Source: Proteus cibi
Lineage (GTDB): Bacteria; Pseudomonadota; Gammaproteobacteria; Enterobacterales; Enterobacteriaceae
Reading direction: 5' to 3'
Length of the DNA: 64,000 nucleotides
Assembly: GCF_003144405.1 (NCBI RefSeq)
Contig: NZ_PENW01000005.1
Span: forward strand, 123,866 to 187,865
Below the pieces are notes generated by a model. The model was given only the letters and a program-made list of their open reading frames with translations, searched no databases and had not been told where the DNA came from. Below are positions 1-8,509 of the stretch, one piece after another. The position numbers and the translations under genes were made by a program. Each line of letters starts with the position of its first letter. Positions within the stretch are counted from its first letter, which is position 1.

Positions 1-471
1 TCTAATAATATTTATTTAAGAATAAATGGAAATGTTCAGGGTAATATTTCAGCAGGATGCTCTTCATACGATTCACTTGGCAATAAATATCAGAGTTCTC
101 ACTTAAATGAAATATTAGTTATAGCATCCACATTTGATATATCAAGAAGACAAAATTTAAGTCATGCCCCTCTCTCTATAACCAAACATGTTGATAAATC
201 GACACCATTACTGATTACAGCAATTACAAATAATGAAATTTTAAAATGTGAAGTAGATTACTACAGAACTTCTCATACTGGTGCTCAAGAGAAATATATG
301 ACAATAGTTTTAACAAATGCTTCTATTGTCAATTACTCACAAATACATGCAAGTACCTTAACTCAAAGTGATTCATTACCAAGCGAAATTATCACCATAC
401 AGTATGAAAGTATTACCTGTAATCATATAATGGCAGGAACTTCTGGATATAGTATCTCTGAACTAAATTAA
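1..471 (+). CDS. Hcp-family type VI secretion tube protein, 5' end outside the window
   Basis: The reading frame is open from base 1 and stops with TAA at 469-471, leaving about 156 C-terminal residues. It begins NIYLRINGNVQGN and contains the pattern of Hcp1-family proteins: 'ASTFDISRR' followed by 'ITKHVDKSTPLL' and a later 'ITIQYESI' strand. Hcp forms the hexameric rings of the inner T6SS tube and can act as a chaperone or carrier for effectors. The gene converges on a putative effector/immunity pair on the other strand and shares a terminator with it. The N-terminus and any upstream vgrG are not visible. I am fairly sure of the family, less sure that it is a secreted orphan Hcp. Confidence 0.75.
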   Translation, partial: SNNIYLRINGNVQGNISAGCSSYDSLGNKYQSSHLNEILVIASTFDISRRQNLSHAPLSITKHVDKSTPLLITAITNNEILKCEVDYYRTSHTGAQEKYMTIVLTNASIVNYSQIHASTLTQSDSLPSEIITIQYESITCNHIMAGTSGYSISELN

Positions 472-482
472 TCAGTAAAAAC

Positions 483-517
483 TTAATGGTGAATTTAATC
501 TCTTTATTCACCATTAA
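483..517. terminator. bidirectional terminator between hcp and the small membrane protein
   Basis: There is a perfect 12-bp inverted repeat, TTAATGGTGAAT (483-494) and ATTCACCATTAA (506-517), with an 11-nt loop. It lies between two convergent stop codons (471 and 554), so it probably ends both transcripts. It lacks a long U tract. Confidence 0.6.
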
Positions 518-553
518 CCAAACCTATTTTTGATAAAATCTCAATATGATAAA

Positions 554-877
554 TTACTTTTTTTTACCAAAAGTCAGTGAGATACAAAGGTAGAGTGCAA
601 AAAAGAGACAACTATAACGAATAATATCTTTATTACCAGATCTTATAAATAATTCACCAATAAAAAATTTATCACCAAATTTAAATATAATAAGACAACT
701 ACTACCAACAATATAAATAAATATAAGATACATTAAATTTAAAAATCCACTCTCTTTATTAAGAAGATAAATCTGCAATTTATATAGAATATAAAATAAT
801 AGAAATGAAGATAGATAGAATAGAAAAAGTTCCAACCAGCCAAATGGAAAAGGTGATAACACATCAAAATCATTCAC
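554..877 (-). CDS. small three-helix membrane protein, probable immunity to the adjacent DUF4225-like effector
   Basis: 107 residues, mostly hydrophobic, with about three membrane segments: roughly residues 13-35 (FGWLELFLFYLSSFLLFYIL), 46-66 (LNLMYLIFIYIVGSSCLIIF) and 88-104 (YSCLFFALYLCISLTF). Its start overlaps the 3' end of the upstream gene by 8 bp, so the two are co-transcribed and probably translationally coupled. A small polytopic protein directly after a toxin-like gene is the usual arrangement for immunity to a membrane-targeting effector. I do not recognise a named family; the role is inferred from position and topology. Confidence 0.6.
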   Translation of the reverse strand: MNDFDVLSPFPFGWLELFLFYLSSFLLFYILYKLQIYLLNKESGFLNLMYLIFIYIVGSSCLIIFKFGDKFFIGELFIRSGNKDIIRYSCLFFALYLCISLTFGKKK

Positions 878-1673
878 TTTTATTTTTTTCCTTATATAAA
901 TCGTATGTAGAATAGAAGGTCACACCATCAAAGAAAAACTCAGAAGTAAGTGATAATCGCCCCATTGATTGCCATGATGTTATAAAATCACTCTTAATAT
1001 AATGAAATAACTTCCATGAATCTTCTTTAAGAGCTGGTTTTAGTAGTGATGCACCAGATAAACTTAAATCAACCACATTATAAAATATATCCGCTTCATA
1101 ATCACCATAACCTAAAGCTTTAGATGTGGCTCTATATCCGTTTCTTATGGGACCGCTATAATCCTCTCTAAATAATAAATAATGTCCATTTTCAATCATA
1201 CTATTTACACCTTGAGATACCATTCCAACCCCTAAACTACTGCATAATGTTCCGACAGATCCCACACAAGATGCTCCTCCTCCATATACTTGCATTGCTC
1301 CGCTGACAAAACCTACTTGTTTGAGTATTAATTTATTATTTTTCTCACTTTCTTCTTTTTTACGCATTACTTCAAAAAGTGCATATTGCATTACGCTTCG
1401 ATTTCTAAGTAAATTATCCTGTAACTCTAACCTTTCAATTTCATCTGAGATATTATCTAATCCTGCTGATAAACTTAAGCAATAACTACTTACCTCTAAC
1501 TCTGTTCTAGCAATCAGTTGTTCTATATCATTTAAGAACATCATTCTTGCAAAAGAATCACCAATATATTGATAGGCAAATTTCATTGCTATTTTTCTTA
1601 AATAACTGGATTCTCTTCTTAATGTATCTCTATATACATCACTATAACTATAATCTAGTTCACGCTCAGCCAT
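870..1673 (-). CDS. DUF4225-like protein, putative T6SS membrane-active effector
   Basis: 267 residues. The N-terminal ~110 residues are charged and helical (for example 'ESSYLRKIAMKFAYQYIGDS' and 'EIERLELQDNLLRNRSV'). They resemble DUF4225 proteins as I remember them. Residues about 118-155 form a glycine-rich hydrophobic stretch (GFVSGAMQVYGGGASCVGSV) that could insert into a membrane. The C-terminal third is hydrophilic. The ATG at 1673 follows AAGGATG at good spacing. The gene lies next to an hcp gene and overlaps a small membrane protein gene, which supports an effector/immunity reading. Toxicity is inferred, and the family call should be checked by a profile search. Confidence 0.55.
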   Translation of the reverse strand: MAERELDYSYSDVYRDTLRRESSYLRKIAMKFAYQYIGDSFARMMFLNDIEQLIARTELEVSSYCLSLSAGLDNISDEIERLELQDNLLRNRSVMQYALFEVMRKKEESEKNNKLILKQVGFVSGAMQVYGGGASCVGSVGTLCSSLGVGMVSQGVNSMIENGHYLLFREDYSGPIRNGYRATSKALGYGDYEADIFYNVVDLSLSGASLLKPALKEDSWKLFHYIKSDFITSWQSMGRLSLTSEFFFDGVTFYSTYDLYKEKNKSE

Positions 1674-2328
1674 TTTTTCACATCCTTATTTAGAATAAAA
1701 ATCAAGCAATATCCCATCCAAATTATCGGCTATTATAGTGTAATATTTAATAATTCTTATCAATAGTAAATATTGAGTTTTCTACTTAGCAGAGAGATAA
1801 AAATCCATTTAACTAAAGCAATAAAATAAATAGACTATAAATCTAAATATATAAGATAGGTCATTATTTATTTTAATAATTAGAAAGTTAATTTTATATA
1901 AAGACCTCTATATATTTACACAGTATTTATGATATTCACAACCACTCCTGCTAATTTTATAAATATTAGTTAATATAAAAACTGATATCTTTATTAATAC
2001 AAAAAAGTCAGGGGTATTTTTAATTATCTTTTATTATTAGTATATAAATCACAATTTAAATAGCTCTTAAAACAATAAATTTACTACCAATAATAATTCT
2101 TATTTTCATTTTAAAACTAAGAATATAACTTTAAATATACTTAACATAAAAAAGCGATCGCTTTTATAACATTTATAATACAATTTAAATTCATTTAAGA
2201 AATACTCTAGATATATATCTCCTTTTAATTAATACCTACCTCACAGAATATGAAATTCATCTTAATTGTCATTGACGAAATATAACTTCAGCAGTAAATA
2301 TAATAAGCAATGATTATAAATACAGTGA
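1674..2328. other. gene-free AT-rich spacer
   Basis: No convincing ORF lies here. The only notable element is the palindrome AAAAGCGATCGCTTTT (2150-2165), centred on GCGATCGC. The next 60 bases hold a terminator-like hairpin described separately. Confidence 0.5.
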
Positions 2329-2351
2329 CCATCTTTGAAGATGGCTTTTTT
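2329..2351 (+). terminator. intrinsic terminator with no gene upstream; attenuator or sRNA 3' end
   Basis: The stem CCATCTT/AAGATGG (2329-2344) is followed at once by CTTTTTT. The U tract makes it work only on the plus strand. No plus-strand gene lies upstream within this gap, and the amidohydrolase start is 64 bp further on. It therefore either ends an unannotated small RNA or attenuates the downstream gene. Confidence 0.5.
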
Positions 2352-2361
2352 AATCCTTAAA

Positions 2362-2381
2362 TTGTCTCATTTTTTAGACAA
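2362..2381. promoter_or_regulatory. inverted repeat upstream of the amidohydrolase
   Basis: TTGTCT (2362-2367) and AGACAA (2376-2381) form a 6-bp inverted repeat with an 8-bp spacer, 33 bp before the chosen ATG. It could be an operator or part of the leader. Support is positional only. Confidence 0.3.
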
Positions 2382-2414
2382 GTGATATTACAGAAACCAC
2401 GGGAGAATTCTCTT

Positions 2415-3671
2415 ATGACTCGACAAGATACAGCAACTCATTACTCAATTGATGATATGAAAGCATTAATTGAAACAATGCAAATTTATAAAAAAGATAA
2501 CAGTGGCAAGGGGATCACTCGTATTGCCTATGGTGAAGAAGATGAAGCCGCACATCTGTATCTTGCTGGTTTAATGAAAGAAGCGGGTCTGGAAGTTTAT
2601 CGAGATGGCATTGGTACACTTTACGCCCGTTTACCGGGTAAAGATCGTTCACTACCCGCAGTAGGTACAGGATCTCACCTTGATACAGTCCCTCAAGGGG
2701 GCGCTTATGACGGAGCTTTGGGTGTCATCGCTGGATTTTATGCCTTAATGCAATACAAACCACAACAACTGAAACGTGACCTCGAGCTTGTTGTTTTCCG
2801 CGCGGAAGAATCTAGTCGTTTTGGCTTTTCGTGTATTGGCAGTAAGGTATTAACCGGAAAAATAGATAAGGCTCGCTGGGAGCAAAATAGAGATGATGAC
2901 GGCAACAACTTCTTTGAAGTGCTAAAATCGTTAGGTTATCAGCATGATAATCTTGATAATTGCATAATCAAAAAAGATCGTTTTAGTGCTTTTGTTGAGC
3001 TTCATATTGAGCAAGGTAAACGCCTTGAAAATGACAAAAAAACGATTGGTATTGTCAATGGTATTGCGGCACCGACACGTTTTTCAGTCACAGTTAATGG
3101 TCATGCGGATCACTCTGGTGCAACGCCGATGTATCAACGTCAAGATGCATTAGTAGCAAGTGCAGGGATTATTACTGATATCAACCGTGCAGCGTGCACT
3201 GAAGCGGTTTATGGCACTGTAGGTACAGTGGGTAAACTCAATGTTGTTCCGAACTCCATGAACGTTATTCCAGGGCAAGTAAAATTCTCTGTTGATATTC
3301 GTGGTATTGATACTGAAAGTATTCAGCGTGTTGTACAACGTTTAAATAACAGTGTTGAAAAAGCAGAAAAAGATTTTGGTGTGAGTATTGATGTTCAACC
3401 CATTTCTGCTGAATCGCCAGTTAAATTAGATGATTCAATTTGCCAAGTTATTGAAAGCTTATGCCAAAAACACGATATCAGCTACATGACAATGTTAAGT
3501 GGTGCAGGCCATGATTCAATGAATATGGCGCCACTTTATCCAACGGCGATGATCTTTACACCTTCAGTTGCTGGTATTAGTCATCATCCTGATGAATTTA
3601 CCGAATTTAGTGATATTGCTGTCGCTGCAGATTTGTTAGCAGAAACATTAGGCACATTAGCAAATCAATAA
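2415..3671 (+). CDS. M20-family Zn amidohydrolase (allantoate/N-carbamoyl amino acid amidohydrolase type)
   Basis: 418 residues from the ATG at 2415, which has GGGAGA eight bases upstream; an in-frame GTG at 2382 lacks this. Metal-site motifs of the hydantoinase/carbamoylase branch of M20 are present: 'GTGSHLDTVPQGGAYDGALG' (His and Asp ligands), 'FRAEESSRFGFSCIGSK' (catalytic and metal Glu) and 'ELHIEQGK'. A dimerisation-domain signature follows ('VNGHADHSGATPM'). Such enzymes hydrolyse allantoate, ureidoglycolate, N-carbamoyl-beta-alanine or N-carbamoyl amino acids; the substrate cannot be read here. Neighbouring nucleoside phosphorylase and transporter genes suggest purine-derived nitrogen. 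The 3' end overlaps the convergent XRE gene by 7 bp. Confidence 0.8.
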   Translation: MTRQDTATHYSIDDMKALIETMQIYKKDNSGKGITRIAYGEEDEAAHLYLAGLMKEAGLEVYRDGIGTLYARLPGKDRSLPAVGTGSHLDTVPQGGAYDGALGVIAGFYALMQYKPQQLKRDLELVVFRAEESSRFGFSCIGSKVLTGKIDKARWEQNRDDDGNNFFEVLKSLGYQHDNLDNCIIKKDRFSAFVELHIEQGKRLENDKKTIGIVNGIAAPTRFSVTVNGHADHSGATPMYQRQDALVASAGIITDINRAACTEAVYGTVGTVGKLNVVPNSMNVIPGQVKFSVDIRGIDTESIQRVVQRLNNSVEKAEKDFGVSIDVQPISAESPVKLDDSICQVIESLCQKHDISYMTMLSGAGHDSMNMAPLYPTAMIFTPSVAGISHHPDEFTEFSDIAVAADLLAETLGTLANQ

Positions 3672-4549
3672 TGGCTCACTATTTGTTTTAAAAGGTTAAT
3701 TGCATCATCTCCTTTGGTCGCTTTTAACCACAATTTATCAAAGAGAGATTGATATTGAAATATCGCCTCCGTTGAAGAAGTTACAGTGGCAATGCCCGTG
3801 CTGACATTAGGAAATTCACCTAAACGGAACGGGCTAACAGCTAAAGAAAGCGGTACTTTCTCTTGATAAAATAATTGGAAAGTTAAAGACGGCATAGTAT
3901 CTGAAATGATTGCAATATTAAGATAACTATTTTTTTGTTCTAACTTTTCAATTAAATGAAGAATTTCATTTTTTGCTCGTTTTTTTCTTTCTTGTTGCAG
4001 TGTTTTAGTTAAATTAACCGAACCTAGCATGCCAACATAAAGAAATTTTTCAATTTGTTGCTGACTAATAAGGTTATAAATATGAGGTGAATGTAAGGAC
4101 TGATGTTTCTTACGCTCTTTTAAAATAGATAAAACTTCTTGTTGTTTTTCAGACAAAAGATTTAAAGGTGATGCCTCTGTTAGCATTTCAACCAATGTTT
4201 TGTCATAACAATCTGAAGTTAATAAGTAAGAAAAAGGTTCAAAGTGGGTGTAAATATGTGAAGATTGAGTTTCAAGTTGGCGCATTCGTTCAAAGAAGCC
4301 ATTTGCACTTGAATAATATTCAGTATTAATGCCCAACAGACTGGTTAACGAGGTATTTAATAATCTAGCAAGATTATCAAGTGTCTCAATTTTAACAATT
4401 TCGCCTTTTTCTAACCGATATACAGCAGCACGAGAAATACCCAAGCTTTCTGCTACATCTTCAGCTTTTAATGAAGAGGCTATGCGGTAAGCACGCAAGC
4501 GATAGCCAATGGCTTGGTAATCTATTTTTTCTCTAGGTATGTAAGGCAT
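3665..4549 (-). CDS. XRE-type helix-turn-helix transcriptional regulator with a large C-terminal domain
   Basis: 294 residues from ATG 4549; an upstream in-frame TTG at 4576 is less likely. GGGAG lies 12 bases before the ATG, a long spacing, so the start is uncertain. The HTH occupies about residues 17-70 of the chosen protein ('LRAYRIASSLKAEDVAESLG' followed by 'ISRAAVYRLEKGE'). The remaining ~220 residues have no motif I recognise; they may be an effector domain. The gene is convergent with the amidohydrolase. A palindrome (4658-4674) sits ~110 bp upstream and could be its own operator. It is probably the local regulator of the amidohydrolase or nucleoside genes, inferred from position. Confidence 0.7.
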   Translation of the reverse strand: MPYIPREKIDYQAIGYRLRAYRIASSLKAEDVAESLGISRAAVYRLEKGEIVKIETLDNLARLLNTSLTSLLGINTEYYSSANGFFERMRQLETQSSHIYTHFEPFSYLLTSDCYDKTLVEMLTEASPLNLLSEKQQEVLSILKERKKHQSLHSPHIYNLISQQQIEKFLYVGMLGSVNLTKTLQQERKKRAKNEILHLIEKLEQKNSYLNIAIISDTMPSLTFQLFYQEKVPLSLAVSPFRLGEFPNVSTGIATVTSSTEAIFQYQSLFDKLWLKATKGDDAINLLKQIVSHY

Positions 4550-4657
4550 ATTTATAATTGGCTCCCAAATGCACAAAGTACTAGGGTAAAGTAACAGCTC
4601 AATAATAAGGTGTTAGTACAGATAGTTTAAATTAAACCCAAAATAAAAAGAATCACC

Positions 4658-4674
4658 TACCTCACAATGAGGTA
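4658..4674. promoter_or_regulatory. palindromic candidate operator upstream of the XRE gene
   Basis: TACCTCA-CAA-TGAGGTA is a perfect 7-bp inverted repeat around a 3-bp centre. Its core CTCAcAATGAG recurs, with one base changed in the centre, as CTCAaAATGAG at 6125-6135 between the ROK gene and the phosphorylase gene. This suggests one regulator acting at both places. Confidence 0.45.
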
Positions 4675-4781
4675 AATAAAAAAATTTGTAGTAAAAAGTT
4701 AATCTATATCAATAAACCTGTCTCCTAGCAGGTAACCTCACCAGGGTTAAAGCTGTAACAACAAACAACAATAAAAAAACC

Positions 4782-4815
4782 AAAAGGCGTTGTAATTGAT
4801 ATTACAGCGCCTTTT
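4782..4815. terminator. terminator downstream of the ROK gene
   Basis: AAAAGGCGtTGTAAT (4782-4796) pairs with ATTACAgCGCCTTTT (4801-4815), with one mismatch and a 4-nt loop. It lies 7 bp after the ROK stop codon and has A/T tracts on both sides. Confidence 0.7.
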
Positions 4816-4822
4816 TCATTAT

Positions 4823-6019
4823 TTAATTAACTAAATGCTCTAATACCATTGCGCCTGCGCCTTGAGAAACTATTTCATAAGCGTGACTTGCTGGATAAAC
4901 TTCTGTTTTTATATTTGAGAAAAGTGCAAGTTTAGCTTCAATCGTTTTTTTAACGGTATCGAAAAACGTATATTTAGGTATTAATGTTCCACCACAAATA
5001 ACAATATCAGGTTGGAGCATTAAAATCGTATTTGCAATAGCAAGTCCATAGTAATAAGCCGCTTCTTCTAATGCATCAATACATAAAGGATCTCGCATTT
5101 CTATTGCTTGAAAAATAGTGTGATAGTTAATTTCATCATCAGTGCTAACTAGAGAAGTTAATAATGAGTGCTTCCCTCTTCTTATTTGATGAATGATATT
5201 ATTTTTTATGGCATCTAAAGAACACAATGTATTTAAGCAACCATAAGAGCCACATTCACACAGTGGCCCTTTTACATCAATTGTCATATGACCAAAACAA
5301 TTCATCGTTGCTGAAGTATCAGTTAAAAACTGATTACCAATAATGGCACATCCTCTTACTTCGGTATCACAAGAAGTAAATAAAAATCGCTGTGTTTTTT
5401 GGCGGTAATATAAACGAAATTCAGCTAAAGCGGCAAAATGCACTCCGCTTCCTACTGTAACGTAAGTAGGAATTTTTTTACGTAATAGTGTCTCTAATTC
5501 GCCGAATTCTTTATCGAGAGATTTTGAAGCTAATTGATGTTCGACAACATGCTCAATAGAAATTCCTAATCCTAATACTTTTTCATAGCTGATGTTATTT
5601 TTTAATAACAAAGCATCGAGTTTAGGTAATAATTTATCTGTCATCTCATATGCAGATAAATAAGGCTCTGGCGATATTTTAATTTTATCCAGCATATTGA
5701 GTTTTAAATCCATTAACACAATAGTTGAATAAACTTTGCTCAATTCAATACCAATTAAAAACACGCCTTCGGTATTAATATTATACAAAATAGGTTTTCG
5801 CCCACCCGTTGATTCCCCTAATTCTGCAGTAGTAATTAATTGAAGCGCATTCAATTCGTCCAGTAGTCGAGCACAAGTTGCGGGCTTCATTTGTGCTAAT
5901 TCAGTCAATGTTTCTGTTTTTATCGGTCCATTCTCTGCTACCAATTTATAAAGGCTTTTTAGTTTCAATGCTTTTGAAGTCTTAGAAGACTGAAGTTCTT
6001 TTAAATTTTTCAATAGCAT
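4823..6019 (-). CDS. ROK-family transcriptional repressor (NagC/Mlc/XylR type)
   Basis: 398 residues from ATG 6019, preceded by AGGATG at 7-base spacing; the upstream TTG-like start is weaker. An N-terminal winged HTH (about residues 15-75, 'ENGPIKTETLTELAQMKPAT') is followed by a ROK ATPase-like fold. The zinc motif 'CECGSYGCLNTLCS' (CxCGxxGC) is present, as is 'DIVICGGTLIP' near the C-terminus. ROK repressors sense sugars or their phosphates. This gene is divergent from a nucleoside phosphorylase/transporter pair, so a ribose- or deoxyribose-derived ligand is plausible, but that is inference. Confidence 0.8.
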   Translation of the reverse strand: MLLKNLKELQSSKTSKALKLKSLYKLVAENGPIKTETLTELAQMKPATCARLLDELNALQLITTAELGESTGGRKPILYNINTEGVFLIGIELSKVYSTIVLMDLKLNMLDKIKISPEPYLSAYEMTDKLLPKLDALLLKNNISYEKVLGLGISIEHVVEHQLASKSLDKEFGELETLLRKKIPTYVTVGSGVHFAALAEFRLYYRQKTQRFLFTSCDTEVRGCAIIGNQFLTDTSATMNCFGHMTIDVKGPLCECGSYGCLNTLCSLDAIKNNIIHQIRRGKHSLLTSLVSTDDEINYHTIFQAIEMRDPLCIDALEEAAYYYGLAIANTILMLQPDIVICGGTLIPKYTFFDTVKKTIEAKLALFSNIKTEVYPASHAYEIVSQGAGAMVLEHLVN

Positions 6020-6123
6020 AACGACATCCTTTATTAAATTATTGATCAGCAAAAGAAGAGTATCGCTATCTTACTGTAAAAAAAGCAATAGTTCCTTAAT
6101 CAAAACAAACAACATGATCTTAA

Positions 6124-6136
6124 TCTCAAAATGAGA
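6124..6136. promoter_or_regulatory. palindromic candidate operator in the ROK/phosphorylase divergent region
   Basis: TCTCA-AAA-TGAGA lies about midway between the divergent start codons (6019 and 6224). It shares the core CTCAnAATGAG with 4658-4674. Confidence 0.45.
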
Positions 6137-6223
6137 AAAAGTAAGTTGTTCATTTCCGTTTATCAGGCAAAGTACTCTCAACCCCTATTTAAAACGTAAT
6201 GACGATTTACACAGGAGAGAGTC

Positions 6224-7042
6224 ATGCATCAGGTTTCTGAAATTAATAAAGCAAAAGAATTTGTTCAATCTAAAACCACAGAAAAACCAACGATTGGGAT
6301 CATTTTAGGATCAGGTTTAGGTCCTTTTGCCGATACATTAGAAGATGCTGTACATATTCCCTATCACACCATTCCACACTTTGCAGCGTCTGGCGCTGTG
6401 GGACATGCTAATGAATTAGTCATTGGTAAAATGGCAGGAAAAACCGTTGTTGCAATGAAAGGTCGTTTTCATTACTACGAAGGTGTGTCACTCGATGAAG
6501 TCACCTTTCCTGTCCGTGTAATGAAGGCATTAGGTGTTGAAAAGCTGATTATCACTAACGCATGTGGCGCTGTAAATACAGATTTTAATCCCGGTGATCT
6601 GATGTTAATTACGGATCATATTAACCTGACAGCAAATAACCCACTAATTGGACCAAACAACCCTGAATTAGGTGTTCGTTTTCTAGATGTGAGTGAAGTT
6701 TATAACAAAGCCATGCGCCAAATTGTTATTGATATTGCCAAAGAGCAAGACATTACCTTGCGTCAGGGTGTCTATGCATGGTGGACAGGACCCACTTATG
6801 AAACACCCGCAGAAATTCGCATGATAAGAACATTAGGTGCAGATGCTGTAGGTATGTCAACCGTTCCAGAAGCGCTCATTGCTCGCCATTCAGGCATTGA
6901 TACCATTGGTATTTCATGCTTAACCAATATGGCTTGTGGCATTTTAGAACAGCCTCTTAGTCATGATGAAGTCATTGAAACAGCAGAACGTGTAAAATCA
7001 ACTTTCTTAAAACTTATCAGTGAAGTGATCGCTCGCTTATAA
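6224..7042 (+). CDS. xapA: purine nucleoside phosphorylase (PNP II / xanthosine phosphorylase type)
   Basis: 272 residues, the length of trimeric low-molecular-mass PNPs. The phosphate and nucleoside site motifs are visible: 'GIILGSGLGPFAD' near the N-terminus, 'MKGRFHYYEG', 'LIITNACGAVN', and 'GPTYETPAEIRM' followed by 'GADAVGMSTVPEALIARH'. It cleaves purine nucleosides with phosphate to the base plus (deoxy)ribose 1-phosphate. GGAGAG precedes the ATG. It is followed by a nucleoside transporter, as xapA is by xapB in E. coli. The gene symbol is by analogy; the preference for xanthosine over inosine/guanosine is not proven by sequence. Confidence 0.8.
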   Translation: MHQVSEINKAKEFVQSKTTEKPTIGIILGSGLGPFADTLEDAVHIPYHTIPHFAASGAVGHANELVIGKMAGKTVVAMKGRFHYYEGVSLDEVTFPVRVMKALGVEKLIITNACGAVNTDFNPGDLMLITDHINLTANNPLIGPNNPELGVRFLDVSEVYNKAMRQIVIDIAKEQDITLRQGVYAWWTGPTYETPAEIRMIRTLGADAVGMSTVPEALIARHSGIDTIGISCLTNMACGILEQPLSHDEVIETAERVKSTFLKLISEVIARL

Positions 7043-7063
7043 CTTTCTATCAATAAAAGAAAA

Positions 7064-7095
7064 AGTGGATCTTAGATAGCTGCCTATGATCCACT
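7064..7095 (+). other. strong intercistronic hairpin
   Basis: AGTGGATC (7064-7071) pairs with GATCCACT (7088-7095), with an inner ATAG/CTAT helix. It sits between the phosphorylase stop and the ribosome binding site of the transporter and has no U tract. It may stabilise or process the mRNA rather than terminate it. Confidence 0.5.
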
Positions 7096-7126
7096 GAAAT
7101 TAATATCCCCAACAGTGGAGATTGTT

Positions 7127-8374
7127 ATGGGTATAAAAATACAGCTCAAAGGCATGATGTTTATGCAATATTTTATCTGGGGAAGTTGGTTAATTACCCT
7201 AGGTGCATACATGATGCAAACATTAAACTTCACAGGGATTGAAGTTGGACTGGTTTATGGCTCTAAAGGTATTGCTGCTCTGATTATGCCTGGTTTACTC
7301 GGTATCATTGCTGATAAATTTATTCCTGCAAATCGCTTATATATTATTTGTCATCTTATTTGTGCAATTGCTTTATTCTTTGCCGCATCCGTAACTGATC
7401 CAACTATTATGTTTTGGGTTATGTTCATTAATGCATTAGCATTTATGCCAACTATTGCTCTTTCAAACTCAATTGGCTATTTTTGCTTAAATAAACACCA
7501 ACTAGATTCTGTTGCTAATTTTCCCCCTATTCGTGTATTTGGTACGATAGGCTTTATTGTCGCTATGTGGTGTGTCAGTTTATTTAAATTAGAGCTTAGC
7601 AACACTCAATTATATATTGCATCTGTTGCATCCCTTTGTTTAGCTCTCTATTCTTTCTGTTTGCCTAAAATTCCAACAGTACAGCATAAACAATCTACAT
7701 CTTGGGCATCCCGTCTAGGATTAGATGCTTTTGTTTTATTTAAGAAACCAGTCATGGCAATATTCTTTTTATTTGCGATGTTATTAGGTGCCGTACTTCA
7801 AATTACAAATACCTTCGGTAGCCCATTTATTCACGATTTTGCCAAAAATCCTGAGTTTGCAGATAGTTTAATTGTTCAATATCCATCAATATTACTATCC
7901 GTATCACAAATGGCTGAAGTTGCCTTTATTCTCGCAATACCTTTTTTCTTAAAACGCTTTGGGATTAAAAAAGTCATGCTAATTAGTATGATTGCATGGA
8001 CTTTGCGTTTTGGATTATTTGCATATGGCGATCCCTCACCTTGGGGTTTTGTATTGCTGATGCTTTCAATGATTGTTTATGGTTGTGCATTTGATTTCTT
8101 TAATATTTCAGGCTCTATCTATATCGAAAATGAAGTTAAGCCAGAAATAAGAGCCAGTGCTCAAGGTCTGTTTATGACTATGGTGAATGGTGTTGGTGCA
8201 TATGCAGGCTCAATTTTAAGTGGTATGGTCGTTGATCATTTTACAGTCAATGGAATTAAAGACTGGCAATCGATTTGGTTAATTTTTGCATCCTATACAC
8301 TTATACTTGCTATTGTTTTTATATTTGCATTTAAAGAAAATAAGGTTCGTAATTATAAAAACTATTCTTCATAA
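7127..8374 (+). CDS. nucleoside:H+ symporter of the MFS (NupG/XapB family)
   Basis: 415 residues from ATG 7127, with GTGGAG 6 bases upstream. About 12 membrane segments are visible. N-terminal 'MQYFIWGSWLITLGAYMM' and the loop 'GLLGIIADKFIPANR' match the nucleoside symporter family as I know it, as does 'ANFPPIRVFGTIGFI'. Near the C-terminus, 'AQGLFMTMVNGVGAYAGS' is also typical. It would import nucleosides that the preceding phosphorylase cleaves; the two genes are 84 bp apart and almost certainly one operon. Whether it prefers xanthosine (XapB) or general nucleosides (NupG) is open. Confidence 0.8.
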   Translation: MGIKIQLKGMMFMQYFIWGSWLITLGAYMMQTLNFTGIEVGLVYGSKGIAALIMPGLLGIIADKFIPANRLYIICHLICAIALFFAASVTDPTIMFWVMFINALAFMPTIALSNSIGYFCLNKHQLDSVANFPPIRVFGTIGFIVAMWCVSLFKLELSNTQLYIASVASLCLALYSFCLPKIPTVQHKQSTSWASRLGLDAFVLFKKPVMAIFFLFAMLLGAVLQITNTFGSPFIHDFAKNPEFADSLIVQYPSILLSVSQMAEVAFILAIPFFLKRFGIKKVMLISMIAWTLRFGLFAYGDPSPWGFVLLMLSMIVYGCAFDFFNISGSIYIENEVKPEIRASAQGLFMTMVNGVGAYAGSILSGMVVDHFTVNGIKDWQSIWLIFASYTLILAIVFIFAFKENKVRNYKNYSS

Positions 8375-8397
8375 TTAACTTATATATTTCTTCTTAT

Positions 8398-8433
8398 AAA
8401 TGATAATAAATCTTTATTGGTTTATTATCATTT
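8398..8433 (+). terminator. terminator after the nucleoside transporter
   Basis: AAATGATAATAAA (8398-8410) pairs perfectly with TTTATTATCATTT (8421-8433). The stem is long but AT-rich. It lies 24 bp after the stop codon. Confidence 0.6.
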
Positions 8434-8509
8434 TACTTGAATCAATATAAATATCATTAAATAAAGTCTATTTTTTCAATTAAACTTTTTCTTAAAATAT
8501 TTTATTTAA

